This document shows positions 1-5,926 of a stretch of DNA of 11,682 bases, in pieces. Every line of letters starts with the position of its first letter. Position 1 is the stretch's first letter. The notes below the pieces were generated by a model. It made no database searches and was not told the origin of the DNA. It was given only the letters and a program-made list of their open reading frames with translations. The DNA comes from Flavobacteriales bacterium (GTDB lineage: Bacteria; Bacteroidota; Bacteroidia; Flavobacteriales_D; Sanyastnellaceae): assembly GCA_015660615.1 (NCBI GenBank), contig DQKQ01000250.1, positions 1 to 11,682 of the forward strand. Reading direction: 5' to 3'. The translations under genes and the position numbers were made by a program.

Positions 1-30
1 AAGCCTCGACAATTAAGTCGAGGCTTTTTT
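1..30. terminator. Rho-independent terminator hairpin
   Basis: A perfect inverted repeat (positions 1-10 pairing with 17-26, GC-rich core GCCTCGAC/GTCGAGGC, loop AATTAA) runs directly into a T tract at 25-30 on the + strand. In that orientation it would end a + strand gene lying left of the window. It also lies 16-20 bp past the stop of the - strand RRM gene and may end that transcript too. The - strand U-tract would depend on bases outside the window, so bidirectional function is inferred. Confidence 0.85.
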
Positions 31-45
31 ATAAGTATTAGTTTC

Positions 46-306
46 TTAGAAAGAACGACGCTTTTCGCGTTGCTCACTCTCGTTGCAACGGATCGGACGA
101 CCCATTACATCTTTACCCTCGAGAGCCTCGATGGCTGATTGCCCCTCGTCAGAGTTAGGCATTTCAACAAAGCCAAAACCGCGTGAGCGGCCAGTTTCGC
201 GATCATGGACCACACGTGCGCTGTCTACAGCTCCGTGAGCCTCAAATGTTTCTTTTAAAACGACGTCATCAACGCCCCAAGCTAGATTTCCTACAAAAAT
301 ATTCAC
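46..306 (-). CDS. RRM-domain RNA-binding protein (single RRM)
   Basis: An 86-residue protein that is almost entirely one RNA recognition motif. RNP2 is visible as IFVGNL (residues 3-8) and RNP1 as RGFGFVEM (42-49), including the aromatic residues that stack on RNA bases. Small solo-RRM proteins of this type occur in Bacteroidota and cyanobacteria; they bind single-stranded RNA in the cytoplasm, and some are cold-induced. The start codon is GTG (304-306, reading on the - strand). No ATG gives a better start, and the resulting N terminus MNIFVGNL is the usual one for the family. The tail after the RRM is short and basic (ending KRRSF) with no glycine-rich extension. The gene has its own consensus promoter at 332-361 and a hairpin just past its stop, so it is probably monocistronic. 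The RNA targets cannot be inferred. Confidence 0.95.
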   Translation of the reverse strand: MNIFVGNLAWGVDDVVLKETFEAHGAVDSARVVHDRETGRSRGFGFVEMPNSDEGQSAIEALEGKDVMGRPIRCNESEQREKRRSF

Positions 307-331
307 AATAAAAATAATTAAAAATGCGATG

Positions 332-361
332 CAAATGTAGTCAAGTAATTTCCAGATTCAA
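332..361 (-). promoter_or_regulatory. Bacteroidota-type promoter for the RRM gene
   Basis: Read on the - strand, TTG (361-359) is followed by 19 nt and then TACATTTG (339-332). This is an exact fit to the Bacteroidota primary sigma consensus TTG-N17-23-TAnnTTTG. Transcription would begin near position 327, giving a leader of roughly 20 nt before the GTG start at 306. The promoter lies in the gap between the methyltransferase stop (385) and the RRM gene, so the RRM gene can be transcribed on its own. Confidence 0.75.
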
Positions 362-384
362 CATTATTTGTTCACACTCAGTAA

Positions 385-930
385 TTAGTTAACTGAATAA
401 ATCCACATAGGAGGGAAATTCCACAAAACGAAACAAGTTTTTTTCATTGGAAAATTAGAGTAATGCTTTTTCATAAAAAATGGAAAGTATGTGAACCACC
501 TCATGTGTGTACCATTTCTGGTTAGCTCTAAAAGAGTTGCAAACAATGTCTTTTTCACCTCACTAGGCAATGTGTATGGAAGCCCACTGATAACCAGGTC
601 GACGTTATTTATACCTCTGTCTTTTAAAAGTGATGATAAATTACAAGCGCTACATTTAACCACTTCGAATCGGTCATCAAGTCTCTTTTCCAAAGGCTTT
701 ATAAACTCTTCCTCCAATTCAATAAGTAATATTTTACAGTTTGCAGGGAGTCTTTTAGCAAGTATATCTGTAAAAACACCTGTCCCAGGACCCAGTTCCA
801 CGACGTATTTCATTTTGCTTAAATCAAGACCCCGTACCATTCCAATTGCAGCCTTTTTAGAACTGGGAGTAACTGCAGCATTTACTGAGGGTTGTTTAAG
901 AAATAATTTGAAAAATCGTCTTTGGCTCAT
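385..930 (-). CDS. Class I SAM-dependent methyltransferase, phospholipid N-methyltransferase (PmtA)-like
   Basis: A 181-residue Rossmann-fold methyltransferase. The N terminus (FLKQPSVNAAVTPSSKK) resembles the family opening in which a basic helix precedes 'PSS'. Motif I is VVELGPGTG (about residues 43-51), which binds SAM. The acidic end of strand 2 is at IELEEEF (about 70-76). The post-motif SGLPYTLP (about 115-122) replaces the NPPY of rRNA or DNA adenine methylases and is typical of the PmtA-like group. The C-terminal WNFPPMWIY matches the conserved end of that group, so the protein looks complete. Members methylate phosphatidylethanolamine or related aminolipids at the inner membrane, but many are uncharacterised, so the substrate here is an inference. 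The ATG at 930 lies 39 nt after the stop of the thioredoxin-like gene on the same strand, with no clear promoter or terminator between them; co-transcription is likely. Confidence 0.82.
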   Translation of the reverse strand: MSQRRFFKLFLKQPSVNAAVTPSSKKAAIGMVRGLDLSKMKYVVELGPGTGVFTDILAKRLPANCKILLIELEEEFIKPLEKRLDDRFEVVKCSACNLSSLLKDRGINNVDLVISGLPYTLPSEVKKTLFATLLELTRNGTHMRWFTYFPFFMKKHYSNFPMKKTCFVLWNFPPMWIYSVN

Positions 931-969
931 CTTTTATATTTATTATTATTGTTAATTGAAAGGGTGTGA

Positions 970-2508
970 TTAGGGCTTCTTTTTATCTTGTTCTTCTGAG
1001 CGTCTTATCTTCTCAATAGCTTCTTCAGAAAGGAAAAACTCCGGGTGTGGTGGTTCAAGACCTTCAAGCCTGTAAAGCATCTCAGCTAACTGAAGTGCTC
1101 CGATTTGTTTTGCTAAAATCTTTTTATTTTCGTCAAGGAGAAAGAGTTTAGGTGTTGAGAAGACATCGAATGTTGTTCTGAAATTTAATGACTCTAAATC
1201 TGTAATTCTACTATAAATAAGTGTTGCGGCGCTATCCTGAGCGTTAATCAGAGGATTATCACTCACGTGAATCCAATCCGTGTAATTTGTTGTTTCTAAG
1301 TATTCCAGCCATGGCTCAGGTTCAAAATCATTCCCGATAGCGTATATCTCAAGGCCTTTATCGTGCCATTCTTCGTAAATACGTTGCAGAACAGGCATCT
1401 CTTTTTTACAATGCCCACAGCTGCTTTCCCAAATAACCATCACTGTATACTTCGCCTCTATATCGTGAAGTGATTTCCAAGTCGTTCCGTCTATTCCAGG
1501 TAGAGTTATGTTGTGCGCAATATTCCCACAGACAGAATATTTGAGAGCCTTAGCTCTATCGACAATCTTCGCCAGTTGCTTATCGTCTAACCACTTCACC
1601 TTCCCTTTAACATAGTATTCATTAACAAGGTCAACAAACACTTTATCCATACACATAACTTTAGAAGACTCGCTTTCGAACGTCATGTGGTGAAGGATGT
1701 ATTTGAACATATCCTCGTTTCCGACTACCTGTGCAAGAAGTTTCTGCGCCTCGAAAAACAGAGTGTCTGGGTCTGGAGGAATGATTTGTCCCCACCACAT
1801 CTCTATCATTTTGTGGAAGCTTCCGTCTCTCACTAACCTTGAGTCTGCGAAATCTACTCTGTCCCAGTAGTGGTTTCTGTACCACATGTAATTCCAAAAC
1901 TGAACGTTCTCAACATTTGATGGCGCATTAGGCACTTGCGGTTCTCGCAACATGCCAAGGTATTTGCCAAACAGGTAATCTCTCGGATCGTCAATAAGAG
2001 CGTCTTGATATTCCAACACTTCTGAATTCATTACTTTCATTGCATTGCGTGCAATTTCTACCTTCAATGAAGATGCCGTAGAATCGTTGAGTACGGCATC
2101 ATGTGGGGTACGTTCTTCTCTCTTGCTGTTCAGGAAGTTGAGGTAATCATAAAACACCTTGTTTTCCTCACTTTGAATGATTTGCATATCTCCCTGCGGG
2201 TTCTTCATTGTAGTTCTGAACTCCATAGGTTCAGAGACTAACATCATATCGAAGAATACAGGTCCAGGGAGAACTACTGCGTACTTACCACACTCGTCAA
2301 ATGGCTTGCCTTTAAAAACGAAGTGTCCGTTGATATCAGCCACAGTTGTATCACTATAAAATAGTCGAGATCCGTAGTAGTTAGCAAGAAAGACAGTGTC
2401 AGCGCCAAGACCTTCGACGGTGACAACAATATCGTTTGAGCTTTGGGCTAAAAAATTTGTGAAAGAAAGCGCACCGATTGTAAAAAATAAACTTAATTTA
2501 AGTCTCAT
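970..2508 (-). CDS. Exported thioredoxin-family thiol-disulfide oxidoreductase (TlpA/ResA-like) with long N-terminal region
   Basis: A 512-residue protein. A signal peptide is visible at residues 1-21 (MRLK, then a hydrophobic stretch ending NFLAQ), so it should act in the periplasm or at the envelope; there is no lipobox cysteine. Residues 25-100 look like a beta-rich DUF4369-type domain (GHFVFKG). Residues 110-320 are an alpha-helical linker region of the DUF5106 kind. The TlpA-like thioredoxin fold follows from about 335 to 480, with the active site WESSCGHC at about 360-367 (CxxC cysteines 364 and 367) and a cis-proline region near STPKLFLLD. The tail (about 485-512) is charged and lysine-rich. 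Such proteins reduce or shuffle disulfides of exported proteins or cytochromes, but the partner is unknown. The start at 2508 is supported by the signal peptide. It is divergent from the alpha/beta hydrolase with 42 bp between, and probably heads a two-gene operon with the methyltransferase. Confidence 0.9.
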   Translation of the reverse strand: MRLKLSLFFTIGALSFTNFLAQSSNDIVVTVEGLGADTVFLANYYGSRLFYSDTTVADINGHFVFKGKPFDECGKYAVVLPGPVFFDMMLVSEPMEFRTTMKNPQGDMQIIQSEENKVFYDYLNFLNSKREERTPHDAVLNDSTASSLKVEIARNAMKVMNSEVLEYQDALIDDPRDYLFGKYLGMLREPQVPNAPSNVENVQFWNYMWYRNHYWDRVDFADSRLVRDGSFHKMIEMWWGQIIPPDPDTLFFEAQKLLAQVVGNEDMFKYILHHMTFESESSKVMCMDKVFVDLVNEYYVKGKVKWLDDKQLAKIVDRAKALKYSVCGNIAHNITLPGIDGTTWKSLHDIEAKYTVMVIWESSCGHCKKEMPVLQRIYEEWHDKGLEIYAIGNDFEPEPWLEYLETTNYTDWIHVSDNPLINAQDSAATLIYSRITDLESLNFRTTFDVFSTPKLFLLDENKKILAKQIGALQLAEMLYRLEGLEPPHPEFFLSEEAIEKIRRSEEQDKKKP

Positions 2509-2522
2509 CCTCTAATTTGCTA

Positions 2523-2530
2523 TAATTTTG
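2523..2530 (+). promoter_or_regulatory. -7 box upstream of the alpha/beta hydrolase
   Basis: TAATTTTG is an exact match to the Bacteroidota -7 element TAnnTTTG, 20 nt before the ATG at 2551. No TTG is seen at the usual -33 distance, so support rests on the -7 element and its position in a divergent gap. The expected start of transcription (about 2534) coincides with the ATG of a five-codon reading frame described in the findings. Confidence 0.45.
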
Positions 2531-2550
2531 AGTATGCAATTTACAACCTG

Positions 2551-3384
2551 ATGAACATTAATCGTACTCCTTTCACACATCTTAGCGCTTTAGGCGAAAT
2601 CCACGGTGATATTCATCATTCTGTCGATAATATTGAACGAAAGGGCCGAATTGTTTTTGCTCATGGATACAAGGGATTTAAGGATTGGGGAGCTTGGGAT
2701 TTATTGGGTGATGCTCTGGCTGAAGTGGGTTGGGATTTTGTTAGATTCAACTTCTCTCACAACGGGCACATTAAGCCAAATCTTCTCGATTGTTCTGACG
2801 AAATTTCTTGGTCAAAAAACACATATTCCATCGAAAAGTCCGACCTAGAGTCGGTTCTAAAATTTACTCGAGAAGGCATGCTTAACGACTCAGAACAGCT
2901 TATAGTTATGGGCCACAGTAGAGGAGGAGGCATTGCTTCGCTCGCAGCGTCGAGTGCTGATGTAGACGGACTTATTTTGCTTGCTTCAGTCTGTGATTTC
3001 GAGTCACGTTTTCCTTCTGGTGAGGCTCTAAATAAATGGCGTTCCTCAGACCGACTGGAAGTTCTAAATGGCCGAACCATGCAGGTTTTGTCTCATTCTT
3101 TTACATTCTACGAAGATTTTATTGAGAATAGCGAGTCTCTCAATATTGAGAAAGCTATCCGTAGTCTGAAATCCCCTCTACTTGTAATTCACGGAGATTC
3201 AGATGAAGCAGTGGATATCTCAGATGGGAAAAAGCTTGCGGGTTGGGCAAATGATGGTAAGCTTGTCGTAATTCCTGGAGCGGCTCATACTTTCGGGGCT
3301 TCTCATCCTTGGGAGTCTGCAAATTTGCCGCCTCACACAATAGATATGGTTCAAGCTATTCAACAGTTTTTAGCCAAATACTAG
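2551..3384 (+). CDS. Alpha/beta-hydrolase fold protein (serine hydrolase)
   Basis: A 277-residue cytoplasmic protein with no signal peptide. The alpha/beta-hydrolase core is clear: an oxyanion-hole segment FAHGYKGFKDW (about 36-46), the nucleophile elbow GHSRGGG (Ser123), an acid-bearing loop HGDSDEAV (Asp218 the likely catalytic acid, Asp216 the alternative), and the catalytic histidine in GAAHTFG (His246). HGxKGFKDW followed by DFVRFNFSHNG resembles the dienelactone-hydrolase and peptidase S9-like branch often annotated simply as alpha/beta hydrolase in Bacteroidota. The substrate cannot be read from the sequence; an ester or a small peptide is plausible. It is transcribed divergently from the thioredoxin-like gene and converges on the T9SS cargo gene. 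The start at 2551 is the first ATG in frame after the probable promoter. Confidence 0.9.
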   Translation: MNINRTPFTHLSALGEIHGDIHHSVDNIERKGRIVFAHGYKGFKDWGAWDLLGDALAEVGWDFVRFNFSHNGHIKPNLLDCSDEISWSKNTYSIEKSDLESVLKFTREGMLNDSEQLIVMGHSRGGGIASLAASSADVDGLILLASVCDFESRFPSGEALNKWRSSDRLEVLNGRTMQVLSHSFTFYEDFIENSESLNIEKAIRSLKSPLLVIHGDSDEAVDISDGKKLAGWANDGKLVVIPGAAHTFGASHPWESANLPPHTIDMVQAIQQFLAKY

Positions 3385-3415
3385 TTGAATATACCTGTGT
3401 TTAAAACCGCCGTCA

Positions 3416-3450
3416 TTAAAAAAGGGCCACTCCGCATTGGAGCAGCCCTT
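3416..3450 (-). terminator. Rho-independent terminator of the T9SS cargo gene
   Basis: On the - strand, AAGGGC (3450-3445) pairs with GCCCTT (3427-3422) and GGAG/CTCC pairing extends the stem inside a small symmetric CA/CA internal loop (loop at 3434-3438). A run of six T follows (3423-3418 read on -). It lies about 35 bp past the stop of the 3484-4389 gene. On the + strand the stem is followed only by a weak TTAATAATT tail, so it is a poorer terminator for the converging hydrolase. Confidence 0.85.
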
Positions 3451-3483
3451 AATAATTAGTGTTCAGCACTAAAGAATTTTAAA

Positions 3484-4389
3484 TTACTTGCTAATTACAA
3501 GCTTACGCATTGTGCGGTTGCCATTTGATGTAAGCTCTACAAGGTAGATGCCATTGTCAAGGTCAAGTTCGATACGTGTTCCAGAAATTAAATTAGTAGT
3601 AGTTATTTCTTTCACGATCTGACCATTTAGAGCCATGATGCGAACAATACCGTTAGAAGCGTTGCTTGAAAGTTGTATGTAGTTGTTAGCTGGGTTAGGT
3701 CCGAAAGCCAAATCAAGTTGAGTGGCTTCTTCAAGTCCATTTATAACGTCATCAGTTTCAACTACTACTACATCATCAATGTAGTAAAGACCCTCAGTAA
3801 TTCCATCTCCGAATCCGAAGAAGTTAACGCCTCCAATAATCTCATCAAAGGGAAAGTTAGCAAGGTACTCACCACCAATGTAGATTTCAGCTCTGTCGTT
3901 TACAGGATCCATTCTAAGAGAAACGGATGTCCACTCATCTGGTGTGAATGAACCGTATGAAAGATTTACCTGGTCTATGCTAAAAACAATCTGCCCGTTA
4001 GCGGCAAATACGAGATCAAATGCCCATCCTACAGCAGGTGTTAAAGCCTCCTGAGCGTTAATATAAGCCGAATAGCCAGATGGAACGTACATATTATAAC
4101 TAACTTCGTAAGCAGTCTCAAGTCCTATAGGTAGGTAAATATCCATAGGTCCGGTTCCAGCAACAGCGCCGAATATTTTTAATGACTGAGTGCCTGAGTT
4201 AGCTTGCTCATCACTGACTTGAGCGTCCTCGTTTCCGCCAGTAGTTCCACTCCAAGTTGTGAACACGGAACTTGCATCACCTATGTAATCACCAACAGCA
4301 TAAGAGTCGAAGTTCTCTTCGAAAAGAGGGGTTTGGCCGAAGGCGCTTCCGAAAATTAGAATAGCACAAGGGAGTATAAATTGTTTCAT
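3484..4389 (-). CDS. Secreted protein with T9SS type A sorting domain and lectin-like (LamG/ConA-type) domain
   Basis: A 301-residue protein. The signal peptide is MKQFILPCAILIFGSAFG, with cleavage likely before Gln19. The mature part begins with FEENFDSYAVGDYIG, the usual opening of a concanavalin A-like jelly-roll in Bacteroidota secreted proteins, and contains repeated beta-strand patterns and YYIDDVVVVE (about 192-201), the typical closing strand ('DDV'). From about 215 to 301 is the T9SS type A C-terminal domain: FGPNPANNYIQL, then an 'MALNGQIVKE' strand, 'GIYLVEL', and the final MRKLVISK. Cargo of this type crosses the outer membrane by the Por secretion system and is anchored on the surface or released. 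The ligand is unknown. An ATG 27 bp further upstream (4416) would add nine residues before the signal peptide and is less likely. The gene stands alone, with a possible promoter at 4425-4432 and a terminator at 3416-3450. Confidence 0.92.
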   Translation of the reverse strand: MKQFILPCAILIFGSAFGQTPLFEENFDSYAVGDYIGDASSVFTTWSGTTGGNEDAQVSDEQANSGTQSLKIFGAVAGTGPMDIYLPIGLETAYEVSYNMYVPSGYSAYINAQEALTPAVGWAFDLVFAANGQIVFSIDQVNLSYGSFTPDEWTSVSLRMDPVNDRAEIYIGGEYLANFPFDEIIGGVNFFGFGDGITEGLYYIDDVVVVETDDVINGLEEATQLDLAFGPNPANNYIQLSSNASNGIVRIMALNGQIVKEITTTNLISGTRIELDLDNGIYLVELTSNGNRTMRKLVISK

Positions 4390-4424
4390 ATTGAAATTTA
4401 ATTGTAAGATTGTCATTTAAGTTA

Positions 4425-4432
4425 CAAATTTA
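4425..4432 (-). promoter_or_regulatory. -7 box upstream of the T9SS cargo gene
   Basis: On the - strand TAAATTTG (4432-4425) matches TAnnTTTG exactly. It is 35 bp before the ATG at 4389, giving a leader of about 30 nt. No clean TTG is seen 17-23 nt upstream, so only the -7 part is supported. Confidence 0.5.
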
Positions 4433-4445
4433 AGAAAAATCCCAT

Positions 4446-4453
4446 TACTTTCG
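4446..4453 (+). promoter_or_regulatory. Possible -7 box immediately before the DUF2797 gene
   Basis: TACTTTCG matches TAnnTTTG at all but one position and ends only 4 nt before the ATG at 4458. If real, the transcript would be leaderless or nearly so. No -33 TTG is seen at the right distance, so this is weak. Confidence 0.25.
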
Positions 4454-4457
4454 AAAT

Positions 4458-5288
4458 ATGATTTTAAAGGGAAATATTAGGAAGATGATTGCTTCTCCAG
4501 CAAGCACATATGGAGGAAGAGTTGGATACCAGTTTCAGATGTTCGATGTGCTTGATCAATTACCTACAGTAGACATGATTGACTGGGTGGGGAATAAGTT
4601 AAGTTGGAGGTTTGATGGCGTTGTAAATTGCGTGGTTTCAGGGGAGCCTATGAATCAGGCATACAGAATGGGGATGAGCCAAAAGGCATTTTTCGAGTCT
4701 CCCATTTCATGTCCCTCAATCATAAATCCTGAGCTATCTACAATTCACACAGGTGTAGTATTAAGAGATAGAGAGTTTGAGGAACGGTATCACAACGTGC
4801 CTCATATTGTGTATTTAAGTCGGACGAATAAACTTAAAGTTGGAGTGACTGGCTACGGAAGAGAACAGTATAGGTGGAATGACCAAGGAGCGGTAGAGGG
4901 CATAATTTTATGCGTCACCCCTTATAGACAGCTCGCAGGGGAAATTGAGGTTGCTTTAAAGGAGCATATGAATGACAAGACACATTGGCTTGGTATGCTT
5001 AAGGAGGTCTCACGAAATCCTGATGAACTTCTAGAACTTAAAGATGAGTGTTTTGATATTTTAGGCATGAATTACGAGCCTTTCTTTTCTGACGACGATA
5101 CTGTTCATGCGATTCACTATCCTGTTGAGCATTACCCATCAAAAGTCATGAGTATAAAGATGGCAAAAGCCCCTGAGGGCTCAGGAGTCCTTTCAGGAAT
5201 TAAAGGGCAGTACTTAATTTTTAAGGATGGACGGGTAATGAACGTCAGAGCTCACGAAGGGTGTCGTGTTGAGCTTGAGGTGGGATAG
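4458..5288 (+). CDS. DUF2797 family protein with degenerate zinc ribbon
   Basis: A 276-residue cytoplasmic protein recognised as DUF2797 from several conserved blocks: MILKGNIRKM at the start, INPELSTIH (about 89-97), VYLSRTNKLKVGVTG (about 118-132, a family hallmark that resembles the strands of GIY-YIG-like folds), RWNDQGA (about 138-144), AGEIEVALKEHMNDKTHW (about 160-177), and the C-terminal block LSGIKGQYLIFKDG. The length is normal for Bacteroidota members. From family knowledge, residues 58-77 should hold a CxxC...CxxC zinc ribbon. Here only Cys58 remains; the other positions appear to be Ser61, Ser74 and Ala77. The motif usually read as RWIDQGA is RWNDQGA here. The molecular function of the family is not established. 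The gene diverges from the T9SS cargo gene and converges on yqgE. Confidence 0.88.
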   Translation: MILKGNIRKMIASPASTYGGRVGYQFQMFDVLDQLPTVDMIDWVGNKLSWRFDGVVNCVVSGEPMNQAYRMGMSQKAFFESPISCPSIINPELSTIHTGVVLRDREFEERYHNVPHIVYLSRTNKLKVGVTGYGREQYRWNDQGAVEGIILCVTPYRQLAGEIEVALKEHMNDKTHWLGMLKEVSRNPDELLELKDECFDILGMNYEPFFSDDDTVHAIHYPVEHYPSKVMSIKMAKAPEGSGVLSGIKGQYLIFKDGRVMNVRAHEGCRVELEVG

Positions 5289-5324
5289 AGATGTTAAATG
5301 CCCTAGTTGTTATAATGTGTAGTC

Positions 5325-5894
5325 CTAGTTTAAACTCGGGTCTAAAGGAGCTTCAGCAATGTGTGAGAATCCAGGGCCCATTCCATTGATGAGTTTCTTC
5401 CAAAACTCGTCGTTCTCTAAATCGGTTGACATTATTTCATCAGCTCCCGTACGGGTTACAAACCATGACCGGCTTTTAATTTCTTCAGATAACTGATCTT
5501 CAGACCAGCCAGAATATCCTAAGAAAAATCTGAAAGAATTGTAGCCATCTTCAATCATAGATTTAAGTTTAGTGAAATCTCCTCCTAAGAAAATGCCATC
5601 AACAATTTCGTGAGAGTTTTCAATTTCGCCGCAAGAGTGAATAAAGTAAAGGTTTGAACTGTTTACTGGCCCACCAACACTAAATCGTGGGTTGGTGTTT
5701 TTAATGTCAAGTTGAATATCGTCAATATTTACACTTACGAAATTATTTAAAACAAGCCCGAATGCACCATCTTCATTATACTCACAAAGCAGAACAGCCT
5801 TCCTGCCGAAGTAGGGGTCGTTCAATAGAGGTTCACTCAACAGAATGTCTCCAATTTTAGGTAGGTTTGTTTTTTTAGGACTATAACGAATCAT
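5325..5894 (-). CDS. YqgE/AlgH family protein
   Basis: A 189-residue protein of the UPF0301/AlgH family. Conserved features in order: GDILLSEPLLNDPYFGRKAVLL (about 15-36), GAFGLVLNN (43-51), the signature GGPV (74-77), DGIFLGGDF (99-107), and GYSGWSEDQLSEEI (126-139), the usual GWgpgQLe.E block. The fold is small and cytoplasmic. Roles suggested in other bacteria are regulatory or related to protein quality, but the biochemical function is unsettled. The chosen start is the ATG at 5892-5894, because the family's N terminus begins about ten residues before GDILL. An upstream in-frame GTG at 5939 would overlap the divergent esterase gene and add an unconserved stretch. The 36-bp convergent gap to the DUF2797 gene has no clear terminator. 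Confidence 0.93.
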   Translation of the reverse strand: MIRYSPKKTNLPKIGDILLSEPLLNDPYFGRKAVLLCEYNEDGAFGLVLNNFVSVNIDDIQLDIKNTNPRFSVGGPVNSSNLYFIHSCGEIENSHEIVDGIFLGGDFTKLKSMIEDGYNSFRFFLGYSGWSEDQLSEEIKSRSWFVTRTGADEIMSTDLENDEFWKKLINGMGPGFSHIAEAPLDPSLN

Positions 5895-5910
5895 TGCGAT
5901 AAAGTTCCGA

Positions 5911-5926
5911 CATTTGTATTCAAATG
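5911..5926. repeat. Inverted repeat in the divergent yqgE/esterase gap
   Basis: CATTTG and CAAATG form a perfect 6-bp inverted repeat with a 4-nt spacer (TATT). The right arm contains the ATG of the esterase, and the left arm overlaps a near-consensus -7 element (GACATTTG, 5909-5916). It could be an operator or a small hairpin hiding the start codon, but at this size it may be chance. Confidence 0.35.

Noticed and set aside
491..955. 154-codon open frame on the + strand
   Set aside because: It lies antisense to the methyltransferase, whose motifs are clear, and its translation shows no recognisable domain. It is a shadow frame.
4390..4416. Longer N terminus of the T9SS cargo protein from the ATG at 4416
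   Set aside because: It would place nine non-basic residues before the signal peptide; the ATG at 4389 gives a standard signal peptide starting MKQF.
5289..5324. Possible terminator between the DUF2797 and yqgE genes
   Set aside because: Only two CTAG tetramers can pair; there is no stable stem and no T tract on either strand.
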